DNA of 64,000 bases from Planctomycetia bacterium. GTDB taxonomy: Bacteria; Planctomycetota; Phycisphaerae; UBA1845; UTPLA1. Shown here piece by piece: positions 8,641 to 16,394 of this stretch. Position numbers and translations under genes: made by a program. Every line of letters begins with the position of its first letter. Positions within the stretch are counted from its first letter, which is position 1. The notes beneath the pieces were generated by a model that searched no databases, was not told where the DNA came from, and saw nothing but the letters and a program-made list of their open reading frames with translations. Location: positions 1,720,470-1,784,469 of the forward strand of contig CP054187.1 in assembly GCA_015200345.1 (NCBI GenBank), in the 5' to 3' direction.

Positions 8641-9342
8641 ATGATTCGCAACGTCGCACGAAACGTCTGGCAGATCAGCGGCTTTCCGCCCGGCGCGATC
8701 AATTGTTACCTCGTTGGTGATGGCGACCGGCACATTCTCATCGACGCCGGTTCGAAGCTTGATCGGCGCGTCATCCTGCGGCGTCTGCGCGGTGCGAATG
8801 TCTCACTCGTGGCACTCACACACGTTCATCCCGATCACCAGGGCGCGGTGGTCGCCGTGTGCAACGCGTTCAACTGCCCGCTCGCCTGTCACGATGCCGA
8901 CCGACCGGCGATGGAAGGACGCTCCCCCATGCTGCCCGACAAACGCCCGATCCGCTGGTCGAGCCGGTTCTTCGGCGGGCCGCCGCGGCAGGTCGACCAG
9001 TCGCTCCGAGATGGCGACAACGTGGCCGGCTTCCGCGTCCTCGAAGCGCCCGGGCACACGCCGGGGCACGTGATCTTCTTCCGCGAGGCCGACCGCGTGG
9101 CCATCGCCGGCGATCTCGCAACGAACATGAACTTCCTCACGCTGCGCCCCGGCCTGCATCAACCGCCGGCCTTCTTCAGCGTCGATCCGGCTCGCAATCG
9201 TGCATCTTTCAAGAAGCTTGTCGAATTAAACCCCGGCATCGTGCTGTTCGGGCACGGCCCCCCATTGCGTGACATGAGCGCCCTGCGCGCGTTCGCCCAG
9301 CGACTGGAGCGCGGTCAGCGCGCGGCAGCCGAGGGCGTTTGA
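8641..9342 (+). CDS. Metallo-beta-lactamase fold hydrolase
   Basis: A 233-residue glyoxalase II-like hydrolase. The binuclear zinc motif THVHPDHQG (about 57-65) is followed by the ligands in APGHTPGHV (about 136-144) and a final histidine in LFGHGPPL (about 201-208). NCYLVGDG at the N-terminus is the usual first beta-strand of the family. The start at 8641 begins right before the conserved region; an upstream in-frame codon at 8605 overlaps the HAD gene. The substrate is unknown. Its 3' end overlaps the convergent phosphofructokinase gene by 28 bases. Confidence 0.85.
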   Translation: MIRNVARNVWQISGFPPGAINCYLVGDGDRHILIDAGSKLDRRVILRRLRGANVSLVALTHVHPDHQGAVVAVCNAFNCPLACHDADRPAMEGRSPMLPDKRPIRWSSRFFGGPPRQVDQSLRDGDNVAGFRVLEAPGHTPGHVIFFREADRVAIAGDLATNMNFLTLRPGLHQPPAFFSVDPARNRASFKKLVELNPGIVLFGHGPPLRDMSALRAFAQRLERGQRAAAEGV

Positions 9343-10700
9343 ACTTCGTTGTCCGGAATTTCCATGCGCCCCGTGGCCGGGCAGCGCTGAAGCCGCGTCG
9401 CCGCGCGACGGAATTTTTGCTTGAACCCCGCTTCGTCCATCTTTGCGGCCGTCGCGAGCTTCGCGAGCATAACGGGGTTTTCCAAATCCTCGCTTTCGAG
9501 GCGGATCATGTAAGCTCGCGCCGTGCGGTAGCCGTCGGAGTCGATATCGACCTGCCGGATGCGCGTGCGATTGGTCTGCGGATCCACCATGTCGCTGAAA
9601 CGCATCGGCACCAGCTCGTTGGACTGGATCGTCACCATCACGCCGACGGAATGGTCGATCTTCGGATCGAGCAGGATGCGAATCGCCCCGTTGCCCAGCT
9701 CACGGCAATAAGCGATGTCGAGCGGCGTCGGCGGGGCACACCGCAGCATGTAGCCAATCGTCTGTGGAATGATCGTCAGGCTGTCGCCGCGCTCGCTGAA
9801 TCGCCGCGTCAACTCATCGGTCAGCATGCGCGCCAGCGGAACCTCGGCCAGGCGCAAATGTCCCGCCGCGTCCATCGGCACCTTCTTGTTCAGCATGCGC
9901 TCCAGTTCCTCGCGGTCGCCCAGCCGATAGGCCAGGCCCTCGGCGACGATGGCGACGCCATCCACGCGACCCATCGCCCGCCGCTTGATGATCGCGCCCT
10001 CCAGCACATCCGCGATCTGCCCCAACGTCACCGTCTCGGCGAACTCCTCGGGGATCAGCGTCAACGTCGCGCCGGTCGCCTTGCCCATGCCCAGCGCGAG
10101 GAACCCCGCGTGCCGACCCATCGCCACGACGATATACCAGCGGCCCGTTGTCTTTGCGTCTTCCATCAGATTCGCAATCAACTCGCTGCCGAGATGCCGC
10201 GCGGTATTAAAGCCAAATGTCGGAATATCCCCCGGCAGCGGAAGATCGTTATCAATCGTCTTGGGCACATGCACGACGCGGATGCGCCCGCCGCTCCGCT
10301 CCGAAACGAACCGCGCCGACAGCGCCGTGTCGTCCCCCCCGATCGTCACCACGTGCGTCACCCCCAGTTCCGTGAAATGCCGCAGCACGCGATCGACCTT
10401 CGCGTTGTCCGGCCGGACCGTCATGTCCTCATCGAGGGCCGATTCATCAAGCAGCGTCGTCCGAGCCGTCCGCAGGATCGACCCGCCGTCGAAGTGAATC
10501 CGCGCGACGCGGGAGATTGTCAGCTCCTCGGTGTGCCGCTCGGCAACGAACCGATCGCTCGACAGGTGCTTGAAGCCGTCAAGGATGCCGACGACCGTCA
10601 TGCCCCTGTTGACGGCCTCGATGGTCGTCGCACCAATCACGGCGTTGATCCCCGGAGCAGGTCCCCCGCCCACGATGATTGCCAAACGAGAATGAGCCAC
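9315..10700 (-). CDS. 6-phosphofructokinase, probably pyrophosphate-dependent
   Basis: A 461-residue phosphofructokinase-family enzyme that phosphorylates fructose 6-phosphate in glycolysis. The start is the GTG at 10700, because GAGGAG lies seven bases upstream; the longer frame from a TTG at 10715 lacks a site. GGGPAPGINAVIG forms the N-terminal phosphate loop. In the active site GGDDTALSA has Asp where ATP-dependent enzymes have Gly, and PKTIDNDL has Lys where they usually have Gly. In this family both changes mark the use of pyrophosphate (EC 2.7.1.90), which makes the reaction reversible. MGRHAGFLALG matches the fructose-6-phosphate-binding region. The phosphoryl donor is inferred from these two residues. 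Confidence 0.88.
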   Translation of the reverse strand: MAHSRLAIIVGGGPAPGINAVIGATTIEAVNRGMTVVGILDGFKHLSSDRFVAERHTEELTISRVARIHFDGGSILRTARTTLLDESALDEDMTVRPDNAKVDRVLRHFTELGVTHVVTIGGDDTALSARFVSERSGGRIRVVHVPKTIDNDLPLPGDIPTFGFNTARHLGSELIANLMEDAKTTGRWYIVVAMGRHAGFLALGMGKATGATLTLIPEEFAETVTLGQIADVLEGAIIKRRAMGRVDGVAIVAEGLAYRLGDREELERMLNKKVPMDAAGHLRLAEVPLARMLTDELTRRFSERGDSLTIIPQTIGYMLRCAPPTPLDIAYCRELGNGAIRILLDPKIDHSVGVMVTIQSNELVPMRFSDMVDPQTNRTRIRQVDIDSDGYRTARAYMIRLESEDLENPVMLAKLATAAKMDEAGFKQKFRRAATRLQRCPATGRMEIPDNEVQTPSAAAR

Positions 10701-10780
10701 TTGGAAGCTCCTCAATCGATCAAGTAAAACGGTTTACCTTGCCTGCAAAGTTGGATTATAGCACGATTCGGCTAGCCCCG

Positions 10781-11185
10781 TCACAGCCCGGTGAAAACCG
10801 TTCGCCGGTCCACGAAACATAGCTTGTTCCCGAAGGGATCGGCGACATAAAACGACCGTTCGCCCCAGGGCCGCACAGCGATCTGTCCGGCAGGGTCGCC
10901 GTGGACGTCGCCGGTATCGAACACCTCGCACGCCTTCTGGCAGGCGATGTACGTCCGATCGAGATCATCCACCGCGAAATAGAGATGTTCAGGCAACGGC
11001 GCGGGGCAGCCTTCGTCCCCGTCGGCCTTGGGGTCGTAACAGGCAAGGATCGTCCCGTCGCAGTCAAAATAGTGCCGGCCGTCGGAAACGCGCAGACCGG
11101 GAATCCCGAGAACGGCGGCATAGAACGCGGCGGCCTGTTCGATGTCCGCCACCGGAACGATCACGCGGTACAACTTCGGGTACAT
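10781..11185 (-). CDS. VOC-superfamily (glyoxalase/bleomycin-resistance-like) protein
   Basis: A 134-residue protein with the beta-alpha-beta-beta-beta pattern of the vicinal-oxygen-chelate fold: LYRVIVPVADIEQAAAFYAA..LGIPG at the start and a second half HLYFAVDDLDRTYIAC...DPFGNKLCFVD. This resembles small lyase or resistance-like VOC proteins. The ATG at 11185 directly precedes the conserved strand. The substrate is unknown. It is divergent from the methyltransferase gene, with only 34 bases between the two starts. Confidence 0.75.
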   Translation of the reverse strand: MYPKLYRVIVPVADIEQAAAFYAAVLGIPGLRVSDGRHYFDCDGTILACYDPKADGDEGCPAPLPEHLYFAVDDLDRTYIACQKACEVFDTGDVHGDPAGQIAVRPWGERSFYVADPFGNKLCFVDRRTVFTGL

Positions 11186-11219
11186 GTTCGGACCTCCAGT
11201 GTGGTAGTGTACCGGCATC

Positions 11220-12491
11220 ATGGCCCTGTCGCTTGACGAGAAACGGGAAATTCGCGTCACCTGCGCGCTGCGGATCCCGTCCTATCTGCGCGACGAAATC
11301 GAGGCGCTGGGCTATCAACTGATCGACGAAGGCCGCGCTTACGTCGAACTGTTCGGCACGCTGCGCGACGCCATGCGGCTGAACCTGCACCTGCGCACCG
11401 CCCAGCATGTGCTCTATCTGCTGAACCGTTTCGATTGCGACGGACCGGACCAGCTCTATCGCGCGGTGAACGGACTGCCGTGGGAGACAATCGTCGCAGC
11501 CGACGGCTATCTTACGGTCAGCAGCAGCGTCAATCATCCGACGATCAACAGTTGGGCGTTCGCCAGCCTGAAGGTGAAGGACGCCATCGTCGATCGCATC
11601 GCGGACAAGATGGGTCGCCGGCCGGACAGCGGGCCGGATCGTAGCGGCGTGGTGGTGCACCTCGAATGGCACGGCGATCAGGCGGCGGTTTATCTTAACA
11701 CGTCGGGGAACAAGCTTTCGGACCGGGGTTATCGACGCATTCCGCACAAAGCGCCGATGGCCGAGACGCTGGCGGCGGCGGTGCTGATGGCGGCGGGGTA
11801 TGACGGCAGCGGCGTGCTGGTGAACCCGATGTGCGGCAGCGGGACGCTGGCGATCGAGGCGGCGCTGATGGCGACGGGCCGCGCGCCGGGATTGCTGCGC
11901 AGCGATTACGGGCTGTTGCACGTGCTAGGGATGGACAAGGAGGCGTGGCAGGCCGCGCGGCGCGAGGCAGGCAAAGCGCGCGCGGCAAGCAAAAGGCGTG
12001 GAGCGGGACCAACGAAGGCGAGGGCATCCGATTCGATCATTATCGCAAGCGACCTCGACCCGGCGGCGCTGGCGGCGGCGAAGCAGAACGCGAAGACGGC
12101 CGGCGTGGATCACATGATCGAATTCGCCCAGTGCGACTTCGCCGAAACGCGCGTGCCGGAGCTGGGGGAATGCCCCGGAATGGTGCTGCTGAACCCCGAA
12201 TACGGCGAGCGGATGGGAGATGAGAAGGCGCTGGAGGCGACGTACGCGCGGATCGGCGATTTTTTCAAACAGAAATGTGCGGGCTACACGGGCTTCATCT
12301 TCACCGGCAACCGCAATCTGGTGAAGCACGTCGGCCTGCGCGCCAGCCGGCGGATCGAATTCTGGAACGCGCGGATCGACTGCCGGTTGATGCGCTATGA
12401 AATGTACCGCGGGACGCGCGAGGCGTATGGGACAAGCGGCCAATTGAAACCTGGCGATTCAAAATCTCGCCCATCCGAGCCGCGAGCTTAA
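11220..12491 (+). CDS. THUMP-type class I SAM-dependent RNA (guanine-N2) methyltransferase, RlmL/TrmN-like
   Basis: A 423-residue putative rRNA or tRNA methyltransferase. An N-terminal RNA-binding region (about 1-150) precedes a Rossmann domain with NPMCGSGTLAIEAA (about 203-216), the SAM-binding motif I of RlmL/TrmN enzymes. The catalytic motif IV, usually NPPYGER, reads NPEYGER. GNRNLVKHVGLRA near the end is also typical. The C-terminal residues SRPSEPRA come from a palindromic repeat at 12477-12505, so the original end of the protein may have been altered. The target nucleoside is not predictable. Confidence 0.8.
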   Translation: MALSLDEKREIRVTCALRIPSYLRDEIEALGYQLIDEGRAYVELFGTLRDAMRLNLHLRTAQHVLYLLNRFDCDGPDQLYRAVNGLPWETIVAADGYLTVSSSVNHPTINSWAFASLKVKDAIVDRIADKMGRRPDSGPDRSGVVVHLEWHGDQAAVYLNTSGNKLSDRGYRRIPHKAPMAETLAAAVLMAAGYDGSGVLVNPMCGSGTLAIEAALMATGRAPGLLRSDYGLLHVLGMDKEAWQAARREAGKARAASKRRGAGPTKARASDSIIIASDLDPAALAAAKQNAKTAGVDHMIEFAQCDFAETRVPELGECPGMVLLNPEYGERMGDEKALEATYARIGDFFKQKCAGYTGFIFTGNRNLVKHVGLRASRRIEFWNARIDCRLMRYEMYRGTREAYGTSGQLKPGDSKSRPSEPRA

Positions 12492-12505
12492 GCGTAAGCC
12501 GCGCG
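12477..12505. repeat. Variant of palindromic repeat family A at the 3' end of the methyltransferase gene
   Basis: gagccgcgagctt is followed by aagcgtaagccgcgcg. This is close to the left part of the family A repeat found at 20.9-31.7 kb but with a different centre. It supplies the last codons (SEPRA) and the stop of the methyltransferase gene. Confidence 0.5.
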
Positions 12506-12560
12506 ACAACGAGCTGTGAGCGAACGTCATCGTGGCGAGGCTGGAAGGAGCGTGGATTTC

Positions 12561-13115
12561 TTAAGCGCTTTCAAGAATCTCCCGCACCCTTTCATCGAAT
12601 CCCCTACCGCATTCCGGGCATCGCCCCGTTTCAACCGTCAGGCCGCGGAGCAGGTAGCCGCACTTCATGCACACCGGCACGCCCTGGACGAGCAGTTCGC
12701 TGCGCAGCATGACCGGCATGCTCTTGCGATGAAGTCGCACGGCCAGCAGCAGCGACGCGAGCACCGGGCCGGCGAACGTGATCGCGTCCTCCCACGCGCC
12801 GGGCCAGTTCACGTATCGCATGGCGTACTTCAGAAGCAGCATGACGGCGACGCCGATGAGTGCCATACTACCGACACCCGACCAGAAGCCCCACGATCCG
12901 AGGCGGCTGGCCTGCGCACCGATTCGTCGCAGGGCGATTTCGCGCTGCGCGTCGGACGCGAAGTAGTCCATCTCCGCAAACCCGGCGAGGGAGATATTCA
13001 GCGGGCTTAGACGGGAAACGGCGGGCGTCGCGTCCGGCGCAGGAGGGCGATCACGCGGCGGCTCGGAAGGCAGCTGGCCGCTTTCATCGGTGCGCGATGG
13101 TGGATCGTGCGTCAT
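12561..13115 (-). CDS. Two-span membrane protein with C-terminal zinc ribbon
   Basis: A 184-residue protein. A proline-rich polar N-terminus (1-50) leads to two transmembrane segments (about 78-97 and 107-126). The C-terminus has a zinc ribbon, CMKCGYLLRGL followed by CPECGRGF (about 150-175). This CGYxLRGL..CPECG arrangement is common in planctomycete membrane proteins of unknown function and is one of the taxonomic pointers of the window. It stands alone upstream of the repeat region. Confidence 0.7.
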   Translation of the reverse strand: MTHDPPSRTDESGQLPSEPPRDRPPAPDATPAVSRLSPLNISLAGFAEMDYFASDAQREIALRRIGAQASRLGSWGFWSGVGSMALIGVAVMLLLKYAMRYVNWPGAWEDAITFAGPVLASLLLAVRLHRKSMPVMLRSELLVQGVPVCMKCGYLLRGLTVETGRCPECGRGFDERVREILESA

Positions 13116-13136
13116 GGAACTATACCGTCTCTCCTG

Positions 13137-13306
13137 GAACGGGTTTCATAACTCCTCTCCCCCTTGGGATGGATTCGAGACGCGGGAGGAGACTTGCTCC
13201 TCTAGAACGGGTTTCATAACTCCTCTCCCCCTTGGGATGGATTCGAGACGCGGGAGGAGACTTGCTCCTAGAACGGGTTTCATAACTCCTCTCCCCCTTG
13301 GGGGAG
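13137..13306. repeat. Tandem repeat, about 2.5 copies of a 65-68-bp unit
   Basis: Copies begin at 13137, 13205 and 13271 with gaacgggtttcataactcct. The first two copies are identical over 65 bases and are separated by three bases; the third diverges after about 36 bases and runs into the palindromic element. The unit looks like the left end of that element plus adjacent sequence that has been duplicated. No coding function is seen. Confidence 0.9.
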
Positions 13307-13393
13307 AGGTTGGGTGAGGGGGAAAAGTAGTTCAATCGAAATGATTCACCCTCACCCCGACCCTCTCCCTGAAAGGGAGAGGGGGTTATGAAA
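13277..13393. repeat. REP/MITE-like palindromic element (family R, copy 1)
   Basis: About 117 bp with imperfect terminal inverted repeats of roughly 40 bases: gtttcataactcctctccc on the left mirrors gggagagggggttatgaaac on the right. Each half can itself fold (ctcccccttgggggag and ccctctccctgaaagggaga). No transposase gene is present. Related copies lie at 23252-23360 and, as a half element, at 53166-53204. It is intergenic. Confidence 0.8.
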
Positions 13394-13529
13394 CAGCTTG
13401 TACGATGGCCACCAGATGCCGCGGCATGCCTGGCGCTACACAGTACAATAACGCTCTAATCGTTGTGCTGTCACGCGCTCACGCGATCGCACCATCGCCG
13501 GTAGAATCTTGATCAGCGAAGGAGACCCC

Positions 13530-13886
13530 ATGGCGAAGCGTCGCGGTTCGAACGGGCGGCAGGCAACGAAGGACAAGGGCGTCATCGTGTCGTTTCGGGT
13601 GGACCGGCACCTGGCCGACGTGCTGAACCAGGTGCCCGACAAATCGGCGTTCATTCGAGACATCATTCTGCGCAGTTTCTACGAGACCTGCCCGGTCTGC
13701 CGGGGGCGCGGCGTCCTGCCGGCGGAGCTTTCGCGCTGGGCCGCCGGGCGACTGAAGGCCGACGCGTCCGTCGAGTGCTCGTGCTGCTTGTACGGCTACC
13801 CGAAGCAGACGCTGCCGGCGAAGCACCGCAAGACGGCCGAGCCGTTCGTCTGCCCGCATTGCGAGTCGCACGACCATCGTCATTGA
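13530..13886 (+). CDS. Ribbon-helix-helix-like protein with cysteine-rich zinc-binding C-terminus
   Basis: A 118-residue protein; the ATG at 13530 follows AGGAG by a normal spacing. Residues 15-55 (VIVSFRVDRHLADVLNQVP..SAFIRDIILRSF) look like a ribbon-helix-helix DNA-binding fold. CPVCRGRG (about 58-65), CSCC (about 90-93) and CPHC (about 109-112) would form one or more zinc sites, and the protein ends in HDHRH. A small metal-dependent regulator is a reasonable guess, but no known family was recognised. It has no operon partner. Confidence 0.6.
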   Translation: MAKRRGSNGRQATKDKGVIVSFRVDRHLADVLNQVPDKSAFIRDIILRSFYETCPVCRGRGVLPAELSRWAAGRLKADASVECSCCLYGYPKQTLPAKHRKTAEPFVCPHCESHDHRH

Positions 13887-13930
13887 GCGATTGCGCGGTG
13901 ATCGATGTCGCGGTGCGCTGGTTGAATCGC

Positions 13931-13950
13931 GGCGAGCAAGCTCGCCGGCT
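13931..13950. repeat. Short palindrome, family C
   Basis: ggcgagcaagctcgcc (13931-13946) is a self-complementary 16-mer followed by ggct. The same core in the opposite orientation lies at 41664-41679 inside a glycosyltransferase gene. It is intergenic here. Confidence 0.5.
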
Positions 13951-14085
13951 AAATGCGGATTTCGATGAACAGATGGGACACGCTTCCATCCGTCCGTCGC
14001 GCCGGGTTGCATGGTTGCGACGGGTGGCATGGCTGTGGCCTTTGGCGGCCATGCTCGCGCGATCATCCGAAGGAGCCTTTTTGCC

Positions 14086-14283
14086 ATGAATAAGCCGCCA
14101 CGCGTAATCGACATCCGCCCGGCCGCCGACTCGCGCGATTTCGCCGACATCGGCCTGCTCATGCGTGAGTATCTCACCGAGCTGGGCGTCGACTTGTGCT
14201 TTCAGGATTTCGAGGGCGAGGTGGCTGACCTGCCGCGCGCAAGAAAACGGGCGCACCGCGCTGTCGCACGATGCGCCCGCTGA
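14086..14283 (+). pseudogene. Truncated GNAT-family N-acetyltransferase remnant
   Basis: An ATG at 14086 with an AAGGAG site upstream opens a 65-codon frame. Its first 45 residues (IDIRPAADSRDFADIGLLMR.. then LGVDLCFQDFEGEVADLP) match the N-terminal strand and helix of GNAT acetyltransferases. The acetyl-CoA-binding core is missing: the frame runs into the terminator hairpin of the convergent gene and stops. GNAT enzymes of this type are about 150-160 residues, so roughly two thirds is lost. The intact ribosome binding site suggests a recent deletion. Confidence 0.65.
14241..14280 (-). terminator. Rho-independent terminator of the repeat-protein gene
   Basis: Read on the minus strand, an 8-bp GC stem (arms 14272-14279 and 14248-14255, cgggcgca paired with tgcgcccg) with a 16-base loop is followed by TTTTCTT (14241-14247). 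It lies 79 bases after the stop of the secreted protein gene at 14359. Confidence 0.7.
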
Positions 14284-14358
14284 TGGGTTGTCAATCATAA
14301 CTGACGATGCCAACCCGAACGAGGATTCGGATCGGCGTCAGCGGTCATCGGCCGCCGG

Positions 14359-16161
14359 TCAGAAAAAGTCAATCAGCGAAATCAGCAGATCGACGTATTC
14401 CGCCAGCGCCGTCTTCTGCGCCGAGGGCACCATCCAGTCCTGCGGGGCGTTGACGCCGTCGACCCGATCCAGCAGATTCTCCAGCTGATTCTGGGCCGCG
14501 TTGTAGTTCCCGTGGCCGATCAGCGCCGAGGCCAGCGCCGCGTGCAGCGCGAGCGTCGCCCGCCGCGCCTTCTTGGCAAGGGCATTGTTCCCGGTGAACA
14601 GATTGTGATCCAATTGCAGGATGTCAATCGCCAGTTGACATGTCAGGCTTCGCAGGTAGTCCTGCGTGACGCCGGGCTGCAACGGGAGCGGATCAACGTT
14701 GTCGGCAACGCCGTCGCCGTCGGTGTCGGCGCTGCATGGAGAAGTCTGGAGCGTCAGCAGTTCATAGCCGTCCTGTAGCCCGTCGCCGTCGGAATCTGCC
14801 AGAAGCGGATTCGGGCAGCCCGATCCCTGGGCCGTGTCGACTTCGACGCCGTCGCTCAAGCCATCGCCATCCGTATCCGCGATGAGCGGATTCGTGCCGA
14901 AGATCGTCTCGTTCGCGTTCGACAAGCCGTCGCCGTCGATGTCGCCGTCGCAGGCATCGCCGATGCCGTCGCCGTCGAGATCGGCCTGATCGGCGTTGGC
15001 GGTACTCGGACAGTTGTCCACATCACCGCACAGCCCATCACCGTCCAGGTCGTTGGCCGGATCATTCGGGCAGGCGTCGCAGGCATCGCCCAGTCCGTCG
15101 CCGTCGGCGTTCTCCTGACCGCTGTTCGCCACGGTCGGGCAGTTATCCTCATCGCCGCAGACGCCATCACCGTCTGCGTCATTGTTCGCGTCGAACGGGC
15201 AGAGATCGCAGGCGTCGCCCAGCAGATCGCCATCGGAGTCTTCCTGGCCAGGGTTGGCGAATCCGGGGCAGTTATCGAGATTCTCGCAGACGCCGTCGCC
15301 GTCGCCATCGTTGCTGGCATCGTTGGAGCACACATCGCAGAGGTCACCGATGCCGTCGCTGTCGGCGTCGTCCTGGCCGGCGTTGGGCAGCGTCGGACAG
15401 TTGTCCACGTTTCCGCAGACGCCGTCGCCGTCGGAATCATTGGCCGCATCGAGCGGGCAGGCGTCGCACGCATCGCCCAGGCCGTCGCCGTCGGCATCTT
15501 CCTGACCGGGATTGGCGTCGTTGGGGCAATTGTCATCGTCGTCGGCGATGCCGTCGTCGTCGGCGTCGGTCTCGGCCGGAGCGAACCGGAGATTATCGAT
15601 CGCGCCAGAAGGCGCCGCGACGCTGACCCGATGAATGGGCGTGGTCGACTCGATGCCGACAAAGCCATACTCGAGAAATCCGCAACCGGTGCCGTCGATG
15701 AATGGCCCCGTGAAGACCGCCGTCTCGATCACATTGTTGTTCTCGTCGAAGGCGGTGAAGGTCGCGTTCTGAAAGAAGATCGCCACGAACACAAACCCGA
15801 AGGCCTGCACCGGCGGATCGAACTCAAACGACGAGGTCTGCGAGGCGGAGAGGCCGTACGGCGTCGAACCGCCGGCGATGTCCTGAACGAGCCTGAAGCA
15901 GGCATCGCTGTCGCGCACCACGCGCACCTGCGGGAGGATCGTCACGCCCTGTGACGCGTATTCGTTGGCGGGCATCGTGATGTTGGACATCACGGGCAAC
16001 GTCGCGCCCGTGCCGTCCTGCTCAAACGTGATGTGCGTGTGAGCGATTGAATTGAAATAACTGACGTCGGTGATGGGGGCGGCCCATGATCGAACGCCGG
16101 ACCCCGCCATCAACAACCCCGCCGCGAGCGCGGCGCCCAGGAAACGCGTGCGTGAAAACAT
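14359..16161 (-). CDS. Secreted thrombospondin type 3 repeat protein
   Basis: A 600-residue exported protein. The start at 16161 follows GGGAGGACGAGAT and opens a Sec signal peptide (MFSRTRFLGAALAAGLLMAG, cleavage near SWAA). Residues 30-195 form a beta-rich domain of unknown type. Residues about 197-400 hold about six thrombospondin type 3 units of the form DxDGDGxGDxCDxCP/DNCP, and about 400-480 hold further DTDGDGLSDG-type calcium-binding loops. These repeats bind calcium ions on the cell surface. The last 110 residues are predicted helical and Ala/Leu-rich, a module often seen after such repeats. A terminator follows the gene. Role: surface or matrix protein, substrate unknown. Confidence 0.88.
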   Translation of the reverse strand: MFSRTRFLGAALAAGLLMAGSGVRSWAAPITDVSYFNSIAHTHITFEQDGTGATLPVMSNITMPANEYASQGVTILPQVRVVRDSDACFRLVQDIAGGSTPYGLSASQTSSFEFDPPVQAFGFVFVAIFFQNATFTAFDENNNVIETAVFTGPFIDGTGCGFLEYGFVGIESTTPIHRVSVAAPSGAIDNLRFAPAETDADDDGIADDDDNCPNDANPGQEDADGDGLGDACDACPLDAANDSDGDGVCGNVDNCPTLPNAGQDDADSDGIGDLCDVCSNDASNDGDGDGVCENLDNCPGFANPGQEDSDGDLLGDACDLCPFDANNDADGDGVCGDEDNCPTVANSGQENADGDGLGDACDACPNDPANDLDGDGLCGDVDNCPSTANADQADLDGDGIGDACDGDIDGDGLSNANETIFGTNPLIADTDGDGLSDGVEVDTAQGSGCPNPLLADSDGDGLQDGYELLTLQTSPCSADTDGDGVADNVDPLPLQPGVTQDYLRSLTCQLAIDILQLDHNLFTGNNALAKKARRATLALHAALASALIGHGNYNAAQNQLENLLDRVDGVNAPQDWMVPSAQKTALAEYVDLLISLIDFF

Positions 16162-16394
16162 ATCTCGTCCTCCCAGAAATGAATGGTGCATCGCCGCTGC
16201 GCGATCCACGAGATCCGCTCGGCGCGGGCAAGTGACGCCCCGATGGAGCGCATTATCCGAATTCGTCATCGGCGATTCAAGGAATTTCGCAGAAGGGAAT
16301 GCCACAATCTTGGACGGCGCAGCTTCTGCGCGGCGCCCGGCACCCGCGCCAACCCTCTCCCCGGAGGTTTCCAAGGTCGAATTGAATAATTGAA

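Noticed and set aside
9339-10727. 462-codon open frame on the plus strand
   Set aside because: It is antisense to the phosphofructokinase gene, which has complete active-site motifs.
13137-13393. CRISPR array
   Set aside because: Only 2-3 repeats of 65-68 bp with almost no spacer, no variable spacers and no cas genes.
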